Source of the DNA: an uncultured Bacteroidales bacterium
Lineage (GTDB): Bacteria; Bacteroidota; Bacteroidia; Bacteroidales; Bacteroidaceae
Length of the DNA stretch: 64,000 nucleotides
Direction: 5' to 3'
Assembly: GCA_902799355.1 (NCBI GenBank)
Contig: CADCAG010000017.1
Location: 1 to 64,000, forward strand
The stretch's first letter is position 1; every line of letters starts with the position of its first letter. Below are positions 1 through 9,137 of the stretch, one piece after another. A model generated the notes under the pieces. It did not search any database and had not been told where the DNA came from. It worked only from the letters and a program-made list of their open reading frames with translations. The position numbers and the translations under genes were made by a program.

Positions 1-1
1 T

Positions 2-283
2 ATTCCCCGTGGCGGAAGACTGAAGGTTCGCGTAAAGGCCATGAACGATGGTAACAACCAGCTGATTGCCTGGATGCTCGACCCCACAAGTCCACGCGAC
101 TTCTCCATCAAGTTCGTCAACACCGTAGACGGCGCAGCCATGAAGGAGCTGAAGGGCACCAACTGCTACTGCGTGAACTACGTAGAGAAGTGGGAAGACG
201 GACAGCAGCACTACGAAGAGATCGAGATTGTTTGCCAGAAGCTGGAGAACGGCCCCGTCTCATTCGACAACCCCTGGAAGTAA
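2..283 (+). CDS. tssD: TssD (Hcp-like) T6SS tube protein, 5' end outside the window
   Basis: The reading frame is open from base 2, so this is the C-terminal part of a protein that starts upstream. The visible residues follow the Bacteroidetes Hcp pattern: a charged N-terminal strand, then a tryptophan-containing segment (LIAWMLDP), an FVN strand, a CYCVNYVEKW strand and a short C-terminal end near NPW. Hcp-family proteins form hexameric rings that stack into the inner tube of the contractile apparatus. It is the first of three TssD-like genes in a row, which supports the family call. A hairpin follows the stop. An ATG at 41 exists but lies inside the conserved fold, so it is not the start. 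Confidence 0.8.
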   Translation: MPRGGRLKVRVKAMNDGNNQLIAWMLDPTSPRDFSIKFVNTVDGAAMKELKGTNCYCVNYVEKWEDGQQHYEEIEIVCQKLENGPVSFDNPWK

Positions 284-298
284 TTCCTCAATGACAAC

Positions 299-337
299 TG
301 CCGACCCAGGCTAGACTGGTCTGGGTCGGTCTTATTA
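299..337 (+). terminator. Hairpin after first tssD (terminator or attenuator)
   Basis: A 9-bp perfect stem (301-309 with 321-329) and an 11-base loop are followed by a short T-rich run. No TAnnTTTG promoter box is visible before the next gene, so transcription probably reads through in part. A leaky hairpin here would let the tube gene be expressed above the downstream genes. That last point is inference. Confidence 0.6.
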
Positions 338-367
338 AAATACGACGAATAGTAAACACTGACGATT

Positions 368-766
368 ATGGCACTACTCACCACACTGAAGCTCAAGGAC
401 GTCTCGGACGACTACAAGGTTGCAGACTTCCATCTGCACATGTCGCGCAGCTACAATCAGTTCAATCCTGAATCAGCTCCATCATGCGAGAGTATTGAAA
501 TGACTGTAGTAGCCCCCTCCACAGACGACTACACCATCTACGAATGGTACAACAACGACAGCCTGCTGTCAGGTAAGCTGATGTACGAGCTGCCCGTATC
601 GTTGAACCACACCTATTCGGAGATTCGCACCATCGAATTCCTGGATGCCAGGTGTTTCGAATTCAGTGAGAGCTATGATATTGACAACACAAGCCGTCGA
701 CTGCTGACCATCAGGATCGTACCTGAGAAGGTCATGATGGAAGGTGTTTGCTTCAACAAACTGTAA
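368..766 (+). CDS. tssD: TssD-family T6SS tube protein, second copy
   Basis: A 132-residue protein, the usual length for Bacteroidetes TssD. It opens with a beta strand (ALLTTLKLK) and contains the family features of a Y/F-rich segment followed by an exposed EW dipeptide (IYEWYN), then a strand ending in FLDARCFEFSESYD, where the family normally has a cysteine or tyrosine in a D-A-x-C/Y motif. It is divergent from the copy ending at 283. It may be a specialised tube or tip-proximal ring, or an effector-carrying Hcp. No extra toxin domain is present. It lies 85 bases after the first copy with a hairpin in between. Confidence 0.7.
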   Translation: MALLTTLKLKDVSDDYKVADFHLHMSRSYNQFNPESAPSCESIEMTVVAPSTDDYTIYEWYNNDSLLSGKLMYELPVSLNHTYSEIRTIEFLDARCFEFSESYDIDNTSRRLLTIRIVPEKVMMEGVCFNKL

Positions 767-817
767 CAGAGGGCACGAGTCTTCATACGCGTACCTTATT
801 AATAAACAACAGTCGCT

Positions 818-1330
818 ATGGAAGGAGAACAGAACGATATGAAAGAGATCAAGGTAATGGTATTTTCCGGTAACCTCGCTGAACTGGCAAAGTCAGAGAT
901 GAAGGATGTCGTGTTGAAAAACCGATTCCAACAACAGCAGGGCTATACCGTACAGCAGTTCTCATACGCCTGCAAGAAACAGCGCGATGAGGCTGGCACC
1001 ACCTTTGGAGTGAGCTCGGGAGTCGTAGTAGACTTCACCATCCGCGTCATGACCAACGACCAGACGCTGTTTTATGACAAGCTCAAGGATCTGGGTGCCG
1101 ACCACTACAGTTTCGTCTTCAACGGCACCTTCGAGAACGGCAGGCTGAAATACTACGATAATGCCATCATGGTGGACGGCTATGTGGTAGATGTCGAAGA
1201 GACCGCCGCCAACGACCATAATCAGGCACTCATGCACGTCAAACTGCTGGCCCGCGAACTGGCCTACATCCACCACGACGGTAGCGGTCTGTCCATCAAT
1301 ATCAGTAACGGCGAACAAAGCAGATTATAA
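818..1330 (+). CDS. TssD-like T6SS protein, third copy
   Basis: A 170-residue protein, about 35 residues longer than ordinary TssD. The core from about residue 45 has an Hcp-like strand order: VVVDFTIRV, then a segment with FYDKLKDLG, then YSFVFNG, KYYDNAIMVDGYVVDVEE and a final amphipathic strand. The N-terminal extension (about 35 residues) contains a KxxVMVFSG strand and a charged helix. An in-frame ATG at 839 would remove seven residues and gives a cleaner N-terminus (MKEIKVMV), so the true start could be either. It sits directly upstream of vgrG, a usual position for a tube protein that docks on the spike. The family call rests on pattern and position. Confidence 0.55.
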   Translation: MEGEQNDMKEIKVMVFSGNLAELAKSEMKDVVLKNRFQQQQGYTVQQFSYACKKQRDEAGTTFGVSSGVVVDFTIRVMTNDQTLFYDKLKDLGADHYSFVFNGTFENGRLKYYDNAIMVDGYVVDVEETAANDHNQALMHVKLLARELAYIHHDGSGLSINISNGEQSRL

Positions 1331-1353
1331 TAAATAACTACACTATATCTAAT

Positions 1354-4300
1354 ATGGCTACAACCTATTCATTCAAAATTGGTAATACCGATGTCAAATA
1401 CAGTGACAGCAAGACCATAAAAATAGACGGAACAGAGTATCTGTTGTCACTCTTGTCGCTGCGCTATTTCAAGAAGATGTACCAGCCAGGACACGTGGAG
1501 GCAAAATTGCAAATCAGACAGAATGCCGAAAGTGGCATGAAAGCACCAGAACTGGTACCGCTGGTCGCCTTCTTCAGGACCGGGAAAAACGAAGTGAACC
1601 TGTCGAAGACCGTGGATGGTAAGTCAGTAGTCATTGCAGAAAACTATTATGTCAACAGAGTAATACCAGAGTACAAGCGCTCTGAGAAAGGACAATATGT
1701 GCAGGTTACACTACACATCTACAGCCCTGACCACAAGCTGACACTCGACAAGTATTGCCGCGCCTATACCAACCGCAAGCTTGCTACTGATATTCTCAAG
1801 CGTTTCGATGAGAAAGACAGTATTATGAAAGCTGCCGGATTCACATCAGACAACGTGGATACCGAGCACTTGAAGTTCTTACGCTACGTCGTTAGCAACA
1901 AAGACAACCAGATAGAGTACGAGCAATTCCTGCAGCCCTATCTCGTGCAGTATAATGAGAGCTTCTTCGATTTCATGGCACGCACAGCCAACCGCTGTGG
2001 TGAGTACTTTTATTATGAGAATGGCAAGTTGCACCTGGGAGTGGACAATTTCAGTGATGCACCGACTACTGACAATGACCGTAAGGACTGGGTAGACATT
2101 GACCGCGACAGCGTGCTCTCATACCGCTACTCGATGGCACAAGAGGAGCTTATGGAGGTCTTCGACCACTACCACAACAGTCTGAAGTCGAAAGATCAGT
2201 CATCTTCCAGCGCCTATTCTTTCAACAACGAGCTTCCACTTGACGAATATCTTGGCAACCTCGTCAAGATAAATTCATATACGAATACATTAAATGAATT
2301 CTTCCCGAAGATGTGGGGTACTATTCCCGAGGCAATAGGTGCACTCACCACAGGCGGTATTGCAGGTATTGTTGCCTGGGCGGTGCCCACAGTATTAATG
2401 GGAACATTCTTTGCAGAATCTGTAGCAAATACCAAGAACAAGATATTCAATGAGAAATGGGTGTGGAAAGATGGAGCTGGTCCCACTGGTCCCACTATGT
2501 GCCCAGGTTACATCAAAGATCGTTTCGACAAGTCTACCATGAAGACATCACTCTTCGGTACCCAAATGCCAAACGATGTCAAGGCAAAGAACTACGTTTT
2601 CCAACAGAACATCGATGCTAACCTCTATAACTTCATCGGCTTTGGTAGCAAGATCGTCTCTGAGAATCTGGTAGATATCTGCCTTCCTGTTGAGCACAAA
2701 TCATTCCTCTTAGGCCAGGACGTTACTTTCGAGAGCAAGTCGGATGTAGCCAATAAAGAGAAAAACATGAAGCCAGGTGAAGTCTTTAACTTCAAGCATT
2801 ATAACATTATTGAGGTCTCTGAGGTTATCAAGGCCGAGGCGGGCGACCAGACGAAAGAGGAATGGCAGTTAGGTCAGAAGATCACTATCGCCCCGCTCTA
2901 TAGCGTCGTAGTCTCTAAATATAATGAGACCGCCAAGACAAATCTGGAGATTCCCTGTCCGCCAGTGATGTGCCCATTTATTAAGACTTCAGGTACTCAA
3001 CGCGCCATTATCTACAATAGCGTTGACCCATTGCGCTATGGCCGTGTGCAAATCACCTATCCATGGCAGAACAGCACTGAAAACCCCGACTGTTCACCAT
3101 TCATCCGCCAGGCCGTTCCATACGTTCCTAGTACGGATAAGTTCGGAGGTGGCTTCTATTTCCAGCTGGAAAAAGGCACCGAGGTGCTGGTAGACTATGA
3201 GAATGGAAACATAGAGCGTCCTTTCGTCATTGGATGTCTTTACAGCAAAAATGCCAAGGCACCAAGAGACGGTTATACATATACTGGAGGATGGTCGCCC
3301 TCCCTGCATCCCGACGAACCCAAGGAGCCACTGGTCATCTCATCAAAGAAAGGACATAAAATCAAGTTCGATGACAATGGTAACCTGGAAGACTTCCTGA
3401 TGGGCGCAAGTCCAGCTATCGAACTCTCCAGCTTGGTATGGAAGCATCTTATTCCGAGCGAATACCGTTTAGACCAGAAAGGAGAAAGTGAGTTATCAGG
3501 AGGCTTATCGATATGCGACAAGTGGGGCATTTACAAGATTAATTGCAGTACCACCAAACGCAGCATTTCTATCGATTCTCCCTTTGGAGCTGTTAATCTC
3601 AACGCCTTTACCGGCATTACCATCAACTGTCCTAATGGCGACGTTACCATCAAGGGAAAGAATATCAAGCTAGAGGCCGGTAACGAGATTAGCATCCACT
3701 CTGGAACGAATATTAATCCTCCTGGACATAGCCTCTGGAGAGATACCATTGCCAAAGGTGCCGTCAATGCGTTGCTCGACAAGTTCGTGCTACCAATGGT
3801 TGACCTCAGACTGGTTCGTACTGTTGCGGAAATCTTCTTGAAACCTGCAGCAGGAACGCTGAACCTCAAGTCGAACCGCTATCTGCTGCTGGGCGCCGGA
3901 TTAGGCAAGCCAGAGATTCCTACGTCAGCATACAGCGCAAAGGGACTCGACATGAAGGTTTATCACGACGAGAGAGGCCGTCTGCACAGACAGCTTGGAT
4001 ATACAGGTGCTGTCATCAATGGCTTCTTTTTGGATTTCAGCCAGAAATATAAGGTTCTGAGGACTGACATCAACAGCCTCGTGAACAAATTAAAGAGTGA
4101 CGGTGACAAAGCTCAGCAAAGGAAGAACTTCGTAGAGGCTGCCTACACCAAGAAAGACTTCACGATTGAGGACTTTGAGTTTAACAATCACATGACTCGA
4201 AACAGAAAGCAACAGATTGTTAATGAAGCCATCGAGATTGCAAAGAATCAGCAGAAGTTACTGAAGATCTGTGAGGACGTCTTTGTCAATGCCAAATCTA

Positions 4301-4968
4301 TGGACTTCGACCTGGACGGTGCTTTCACAGCTGGAACTTTCAAGAAGGTGCTGGCCAAAGAGAGCAAGAAAGTTGTACCGACATTAGTTCAAGGTATTAT
4401 TGACAAGACGGAGCTCTTCAACAAGCCTGACGAGGATCTTGTAGAGATGGAACAAAGCAAGAGAATCATCAAGAGGTATCTCATGTACCATATCATCGTT
4501 GGCACCTATGGAGTAGAATATGTTCCTTCTCCTACCAAGATTATAACATTCGATACTATAGATGACTTCGCTGACAATCAAAAATGGCTAGACTGGGTCA
4601 ACAACCTTCATAAATATACCGGTAAGAGCATCAATGGAGGCCCGCTTAACCAGCAAGAATTCGAGTGGAAGAAAATTCACAAGTGGGGATTGGCAAAGAT
4701 AGAGAACGCCGGAAGAAGATCATACGGTCCTCTCGGAAGATTCTTTGGTGAGGTGAAGGATGAATCCGCTAAGAAAGTAGAGAGTTATAATCCCTACAAT
4801 GCTTGGAAAGAGAGAGATATCTGGGGACCTGGACAAAAAGGAGAAATCCTTATCTCTGACAAGGGTGGTCAAGATACCATCAACATTGTTAACGGTGCAT
4901 TGAACCGTACAGAAAACTCTGACGGATACACCAACAAGATTAAAGCATTCCTGTCATCTGTATATTAA
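1354..4968 (+). CDS. tssI: TssI (VgrG) spike protein with long C-terminal extension
   Basis: A 1204-residue VgrG, about twice the length of a plain Bacteroidetes VgrG. Residues 1-410 are the gp27-like hub. Residues about 538-625 are the gp5-type OB fold, recognisable from DPLRYGRVQITYPW and from GGFYFQLEKGTEVLVDYENG. Residues about 745-785 are short beta repeats of the needle (ITINCPNGDVTIKGKNIKLE). Residues from about 800 to the end form a mostly helical, charged extension that I cannot assign. An unusual hydrophobic segment lies at about 327-355 within the hub. The trimer would form the spike on which the tip protein sits. The extension may be a fused effector or a loading platform, but no known toxin motif was recognised and there is no obvious immunity gene next to it. 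Confidence 0.9.
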   Translation: MATTYSFKIGNTDVKYSDSKTIKIDGTEYLLSLLSLRYFKKMYQPGHVEAKLQIRQNAESGMKAPELVPLVAFFRTGKNEVNLSKTVDGKSVVIAENYYVNRVIPEYKRSEKGQYVQVTLHIYSPDHKLTLDKYCRAYTNRKLATDILKRFDEKDSIMKAAGFTSDNVDTEHLKFLRYVVSNKDNQIEYEQFLQPYLVQYNESFFDFMARTANRCGEYFYYENGKLHLGVDNFSDAPTTDNDRKDWVDIDRDSVLSYRYSMAQEELMEVFDHYHNSLKSKDQSSSSAYSFNNELPLDEYLGNLVKINSYTNTLNEFFPKMWGTIPEAIGALTTGGIAGIVAWAVPTVLMGTFFAESVANTKNKIFNEKWVWKDGAGPTGPTMCPGYIKDRFDKSTMKTSLFGTQMPNDVKAKNYVFQQNIDANLYNFIGFGSKIVSENLVDICLPVEHKSFLLGQDVTFESKSDVANKEKNMKPGEVFNFKHYNIIEVSEVIKAEAGDQTKEEWQLGQKITIAPLYSVVVSKYNETAKTNLEIPCPPVMCPFIKTSGTQRAIIYNSVDPLRYGRVQITYPWQNSTENPDCSPFIRQAVPYVPSTDKFGGGFYFQLEKGTEVLVDYENGNIERPFVIGCLYSKNAKAPRDGYTYTGGWSPSLHPDEPKEPLVISSKKGHKIKFDDNGNLEDFLMGASPAIELSSLVWKHLIPSEYRLDQKGESELSGGLSICDKWGIYKINCSTTKRSISIDSPFGAVNLNAFTGITINCPNGDVTIKGKNIKLEAGNEISIHSGTNINPPGHSLWRDTIAKGAVNALLDKFVLPMVDLRLVRTVAEIFLKPAAGTLNLKSNRYLLLGAGLGKPEIPTSAYSAKGLDMKVYHDERGRLHRQLGYTGAVINGFFLDFSQKYKVLRTDINSLVNKLKSDGDKAQQRKNFVEAAYTKKDFTIEDFEFNNHMTRNRKQQIVNEAIEIAKNQQKLLKICEDVFVNAKSMDFDLDGAFTAGTFKKVLAKESKKVVPTLVQGIIDKTELFNKPDEDLVEMEQSKRIIKRYLMYHIIVGTYGVEYVPSPTKIITFDTIDDFADNQKWLDWVNNLHKYTGKSINGGPLNQQEFEWKKIHKWGLAKIENAGRRSYGPLGRFFGEVKDESAKKVESYNPYNAWKERDIWGPGQKGEILISDKGGQDTINIVNGALNRTENSDGYTNKIKAFLSSVY

Positions 4969-4979
4969 AATATTGGATT

Positions 4980-6854
4980 ATGAAACAGAAGATTGACGCC
5001 ACCGCATTAGACGAGTGGTATGAGATAGCAAAATCGTTCAAGGACTACACTGACAAGGTGTTGAATGAAGTCCATAGTGCAAAACTAGACGTCATGGCAT
5101 TGCGCGACGAGCTTGTGAGCCTTATTGATACAGGCCAGTATATACATGATAATCATCGTATCATCATTTCTGCACCTGAAATCATTATTGGTAACGTCAA
5201 TAAGCAGGGAATACTGAAGGAAGGTGGCAGGGTTATCATCAAAGGATCGGACATGCAGATCCATGGCGTCGGTGATGATGGTATTGTGTCAGTGAAGGCT
5301 CCAATTATCGAACAGACTGCAGTCAACCCTGGTATCGATGGCGAGGAAGAGGTTGTATGCGATGCCTCCAGAATCGTAACGCTTGCCCGTGATATTTGTA
5401 TCGATAGCCAGAAGCCTAGAGAGGTGGATTTCCGTGGAGCGGTATTCATGCCTTCTGAATACGACAGTGGTATTACGATTAAGTCTGCAGAAGACCTCAC
5501 GGTGATGGCTGCCAATCAGAACAAAACAAAAAAGGAGAAAATCGATAACCGTCTGGAGAGTATTGGGGAACTCATCAATAGTGCCAAGGAGGATTCTAAT
5601 GCAGAACTGCAAAAGATGAAAGATACCATCGATAAGATGAAAGACGCCATCTCCCAGAATAAGCTTCTGAATGCAACAGAAGATTTGAGCAGAGCAAACA
5701 TTGCTGCAGTAGACATGTTGAGCGCGACCTACCAAGACGACATGAATACCTACTGTGTCGCCCTGGCCAGATATACTCAGTCGGTATCGAAACTGGCTGA
5801 ACTGCAACGCCAAAAAGCCTGCCTGGAGAACGAGAAGACATTTATTCCCTCTGATAATTTATATAAGACAAATACAACCAATGCCAATCTGTTCCTGATG
5901 GCAGAGAACATTGGTCTTATGTCCTACGATGGTGAGGGCGAAGTCCGTACAAACCCGGATGCTGGCATCAAGATGATTGGCAACAACATCACCATGGAGT
6001 CTATAGACAACAAGGGTGCACTGACACCAGCAGAAGCAGTTGGCAAGATTAGTCTTCGCTCACGAAACATCAACTTGAGTACAGAGGACTTTACTGGAGA
6101 ATATAATCAGGGAGAATTGAAGTCCGCCAAGTTCCCGCTGGTAGGTAATGTCACCATCAATTCAAAGACCATCGACATGAACGCTGTGGATGTAGAGATG
6201 GAAAATGACAAATACAAGGAAACGGCCCTTACCAAGGACAGCAGTGTCAACATCCGCGCTGAGAAGGTGAAAATCAAGACCATCGACGAACAAGGCAAGT
6301 CCGTAGGTAAGTTCAGCGTCAACAGTCAGAAGATATCCATGAAGTCCACCGATATCAAGGAATACAAAGCGGAGTTGGAGCTGGATGATCAGCAAAACTT
6401 CAAGCATCCTGAGAAGATGAACTCCGAAAAGGTGGCAGAAGGCAGTTCTATGCTATTGATGTCTGAGACCATGAATGTAGGATTCAAGTCTAAGGAGTTT
6501 GAAGCCAAGAACTTATATGCCTCCGCTAGCGAAAACCTGCTGCTGAATAGCAAGGCACACGCTCAGCTGACGCAAGGCGAGAAAGGCAGTGCTGATGCCA
6601 CCATTGATATGAGTGGTAAGAACTTGGAAGTATCTGCTGGCGGTAATACCGTCCTTGAGGGTGATGGCGGTGTGGCAATTTATGGCGACACAACGATAAA
6701 TGGCAAGGTTAAAGCCGGTGACGTAGAAGTAGATAATCTGGATGCCAGCAAGTCGGTAACTGCACCGAATATCACAGATGGTATGAAGATGCCAGGAACG
6801 CCGTCTAAAAATAATAAAAATACGGGTACTGAATTCCAAAATGCCAAAGAGTAA
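4980..6854 (+). CDS. Beta-helix-like T6SS spike-associated protein, function unknown
   Basis: A 624-residue protein without a signal peptide, 11 bases after vgrG. Three parts can be seen: an N-terminal helix (1-55), a beta-rich part with repeated short strands (ISAPEIIIGN, GGRVIIKGSDMQIHG, SVKAPII), and a charged coiled-coil insert at about 180-285. A long second beta-repeat part follows to about 610, with many units of the form x-I-x-M/L-x-S-x-x-I. These strands resemble VgrG needle repeats and phage spike repeats. I infer that it stacks on, or folds around, the VgrG needle, or carries the PAAR-like tip encoded immediately downstream. I do not recognise a named family. It could also be a cargo adaptor. 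Confidence 0.6.
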   Translation: MKQKIDATALDEWYEIAKSFKDYTDKVLNEVHSAKLDVMALRDELVSLIDTGQYIHDNHRIIISAPEIIIGNVNKQGILKEGGRVIIKGSDMQIHGVGDDGIVSVKAPIIEQTAVNPGIDGEEEVVCDASRIVTLARDICIDSQKPREVDFRGAVFMPSEYDSGITIKSAEDLTVMAANQNKTKKEKIDNRLESIGELINSAKEDSNAELQKMKDTIDKMKDAISQNKLLNATEDLSRANIAAVDMLSATYQDDMNTYCVALARYTQSVSKLAELQRQKACLENEKTFIPSDNLYKTNTTNANLFLMAENIGLMSYDGEGEVRTNPDAGIKMIGNNITMESIDNKGALTPAEAVGKISLRSRNINLSTEDFTGEYNQGELKSAKFPLVGNVTINSKTIDMNAVDVEMENDKYKETALTKDSSVNIRAEKVKIKTIDEQGKSVGKFSVNSQKISMKSTDIKEYKAELELDDQQNFKHPEKMNSEKVAEGSSMLLMSETMNVGFKSKEFEAKNLYASASENLLLNSKAHAQLTQGEKGSADATIDMSGKNLEVSAGGNTVLEGDGGVAIYGDTTINGKVKAGDVEVDNLDASKSVTAPNITDGMKMPGTPSKNNKNTGTEFQNAKE

Positions 6855-6866
6855 TATTATTAGATT

Positions 6867-7259
6867 ATGGGACAGTTTGTTTGTCAGGGCGCAATGCTAC
6901 AGTGCACATTCGGAATGGCACCAGGCACATTCTCGGTCATAGACCCCATGCGCCCAAAATGTATGAATATGGCAATAGGCAACATCATGGACAATAAGCC
7001 CATGGTCAACATAGCACCCTTCGGAATGTGCCAGTCGTTGGCGAATCCGACAGTAGCCGCAGCAACATCGGCAGCCATGGGTGTGCTGACACCTCAGCCC
7101 TGTATGCCTGTGATAGCAGCCCCATGGGCACCAGGTGGACAGGCGAAGATTTCCAACTTCCCTGCCCTACTCGACAACTGCAAATGCATGTGCAACTGGG
7201 GCGGTCAGATCTCTGTCACCATGCCTGGGGCAATAGCTCCAAACACATCGGGAAAGTAA
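6867..7259 (+). CDS. DUF4280 PAAR-like spike tip protein
   Basis: A 130-residue protein matching the DUF4280 (PAAR-like) family. It has an N-terminal GAMLQCTFG segment, a central MVNIAPFGMCQSLANP segment with the usual cysteine, a P-x-P-C-M-P turn and a C-terminal C-x-C-x-W-GG-x-I-S. The cysteines at these positions are probably metal ligands that sharpen the spike, as histidines and cysteines do in true PAAR proteins. It has no C-terminal effector domain, so it would act as a bare tip. It lies 12 bases after the spike-like gene and 4 bases before the next gene, in a tight operon. Confidence 0.85.
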   Translation: MGQFVCQGAMLQCTFGMAPGTFSVIDPMRPKCMNMAIGNIMDNKPMVNIAPFGMCQSLANPTVAAATSAAMGVLTPQPCMPVIAAPWAPGGQAKISNFPALLDNCKCMCNWGGQISVTMPGAIAPNTSGK

Positions 7260-7263
7260 AAGG

Positions 7264-8430
7264 ATGATGAGAAGAGGGCTGATACTGTTGATGATGATTG
7301 CGCTGGCAACGTTGGCAAACGCCCAGCAGATGGGAATCGAGGATTTCTCTCGCCTGAAGCGTCCCTTCTGGAAGCGTTCAAAGGTCACCGTCGACAAGCA
7401 GAAAGCCATTATCGACCTCTACACCCAAGAGAAAGGCTTTGCCTTCACCGCCAACGGCAAGGAGGCAGCAGAGGCCGAAGAGGGTGACGGAGTTATCACG
7501 GTGAAGGTGCCAACGAAAACGCACCACCTCACCATCAAGCACCCCCAATACGGCACACTCACCTGGCGCGTACCGGTGAAGTATCTTAAGCGAAAGAAAC
7601 ACTATCGCGCCACGCTGCTGGCCACTGACAGCACCAAGAAATACAAACTGAAAGAACAGTGGGTGCAGTTTGAGGTATCGCCCAAGAACGCCATCGTGCA
7701 CATGGACACCACTATCATCCTGCTCCGCGACGGACTGATGGCCAAGTATCTGCCACTGGGCAAGCACACCTATCAGGTGGAGGCACCGTTCTATGAAGAG
7801 TTGACAGACAGCTTTGAACTGGCAGACAGCGCCAAGACCATGCTCAGCATAGCCCTACAGCCCACCTACTCGTATCTAACGGTGAGTACGCAGATGCCCA
7901 AAGCTGACATTCGTGTCGACGGGCTGTCCATCAACAAGCAGGAGGAGACGAGTACCCGACTGATTCCTGGTGAACACAGGCTGTCGCTGCACTATAAAGG
8001 CAACTGTTACTACGACGAGCCCTTCACCATCGGACTGGGTGAGAAGAAACACATAGAGGTGGCACTGAAAGACCTGCGACTGCGTCCCGCTGCTGAAAAG
8101 CCGAAGAAGGCGCTGGCCCTGGCACCACCCGCAGAGGCTAACGACAGTACCGCTACGACAGGAGCCAAAGAGGCTGATCCGAAGGATATGGCCGCCTCCC
8201 TACCCCTCGACATGCGAGGAATGGTCAACATTCACAGCAATGTCATTGGAGCACGAATATCCATCAGTGGCAAGCCCGTCGGAGAGACACCCTGCATCGT
8301 GCAAGACTTGTCTACGCGTCGCAGCTACGTCATCACACTGGAGAAAGAGGGCTACAAAACCGTCAAGACTGCCGTCAGGCCTCGTGGTAACGAGTTGACA
8401 GACCTGAATATAAAGATGAAACAAAAATAA
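7264..8430 (+). CDS. Exported PEGA-domain protein of the T6SS operon
   Basis: A 388-residue protein with a signal peptide (about 20 residues, ending NANAQ-like at LANAQQ) and several beta-sandwich modules. The last, about residues 315-388, is a clear PEGA domain: VNIHSNVIGARISISGKPVGETPC followed by YVITLEKEGYKTVK. Earlier parts (about 60-270) look like diverged repeats of the same fold, with a low-complexity K/A/P/E linker at about 275-310. PEGA proteins usually sit on the envelope surface or bind cell wall. In this operon it may belong to the envelope-anchored part of the secretion machine. The start at 7264 could instead be the ATG at 7267. Confidence 0.65.
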   Translation: MMRRGLILLMMIALATLANAQQMGIEDFSRLKRPFWKRSKVTVDKQKAIIDLYTQEKGFAFTANGKEAAEAEEGDGVITVKVPTKTHHLTIKHPQYGTLTWRVPVKYLKRKKHYRATLLATDSTKKYKLKEQWVQFEVSPKNAIVHMDTTIILLRDGLMAKYLPLGKHTYQVEAPFYEELTDSFELADSAKTMLSIALQPTYSYLTVSTQMPKADIRVDGLSINKQEETSTRLIPGEHRLSLHYKGNCYYDEPFTIGLGEKKHIEVALKDLRLRPAAEKPKKALALAPPAEANDSTATTGAKEADPKDMAASLPLDMRGMVNIHSNVIGARISISGKPVGETPCIVQDLSTRRSYVITLEKEGYKTVKTAVRPRGNELTDLNIKMKQK

Positions 8431-8450
8431 TAATTAAAAGAGTAAGAACA

Positions 8451-9137
8451 ATGGACTATTCAGTAAAAATGCTGCTTTCGGAATATAGCAGTGTGTTAGA
8501 AGGATATAGTGGACTGCTCATGCTTCGACTGATGAATCTCTGTGTCAAGTCGAATCCAGTATCACTTCTTCCAGTAGTGATAGAGCACCCTAGTGGCGAC
8601 TTACCTATTGAGGATGTGGCAGATGTCTCTATACCTGATGATGACCATATCGATGTCTATCCGAAGTTGGAGGACGATATCTTCCTCATCGGGAAAAGCA
8701 TCTTGCAGACTCACCCAGAGTTTCAGATGAGTCAAGAAACCATGAAGAATGGAGATGATGAGATGCACTATCTGCGTTTCAAAATGCCTGAGGTCGACAA
8801 GAATCGTCGCGACGTGCTCACGCAAGCTGTCGATGCCTTCTACGAGGAGTGTAAACAACAGCTTAATCAGACAAAAGTCAAGTTCCAGCCTCAATTGACA
8901 GAGAAATGTGCAAGGCTGTCAAAAGAGGATGCCGACAAGGCCAAGGATGATTTTGACAACACCTTCAAGGCCAACACTGACGTAGCTAAGGATACTGTAG
9001 AAAGTAAGAAGAAAGAGATAGAAGATGCTTACCAGCGTTACTTGCAGAAGAAAGCTACTGCTGAACAGGCTACCCAAGAGCAGAAGGCTGCTGAGGGCGA
9101 GGATGTGAAGAGCCAACTCAAAATGCCTACCGAATAA
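8451..9137 (+). CDS. Hypothetical cytoplasmic protein directly upstream of the E1-like gene
   Basis: A 228-residue protein without a signal peptide or membrane segment. Residues 1-50 look like a hydrophobic helical hairpin (VLEGYSGLLMLRLMNLC), 50-130 are mixed alpha/beta, and 130-228 are a long lysine- and glutamate-rich coiled coil. I do not recognise the family. It is not a JAB peptidase, since no HxH-x-D metal motif is present. It ends in TAA, and the E1-like frame begins at the very next base in the same frame, so the two are translationally linked. That position makes it a candidate partner, substrate or accessory factor of the conjugation enzymes, or an unrecognised baseplate component. 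Confidence 0.65.
   Translation: MDYSVKMLLSEYSSVLEGYSGLLMLRLMNLCVKSNPVSLLPVVIEHPSGDLPIEDVADVSIPDDDHIDVYPKLEDDIFLIGKSILQTHPEFQMSQETMKNGDDEMHYLRFKMPEVDKNRRDVLTQAVDAFYEECKQQLNQTKVKFQPQLTEKCARLSKEDADKAKDDFDNTFKANTDVAKDTVESKKKEIEDAYQRYLQKKATAEQATQEQKAAEGEDVKSQLKMPTE

Noticed and set aside
962..1318. Minus-strand frame opposite the third tssD
   Set aside because: It is an antisense shadow of the coding strand without a recognisable protein pattern.
8451..9137. JAB-type deubiquitinase
   Set aside because: No E ... HxH-x10-D metal motif can be seen; the C-terminal half is a coiled coil.
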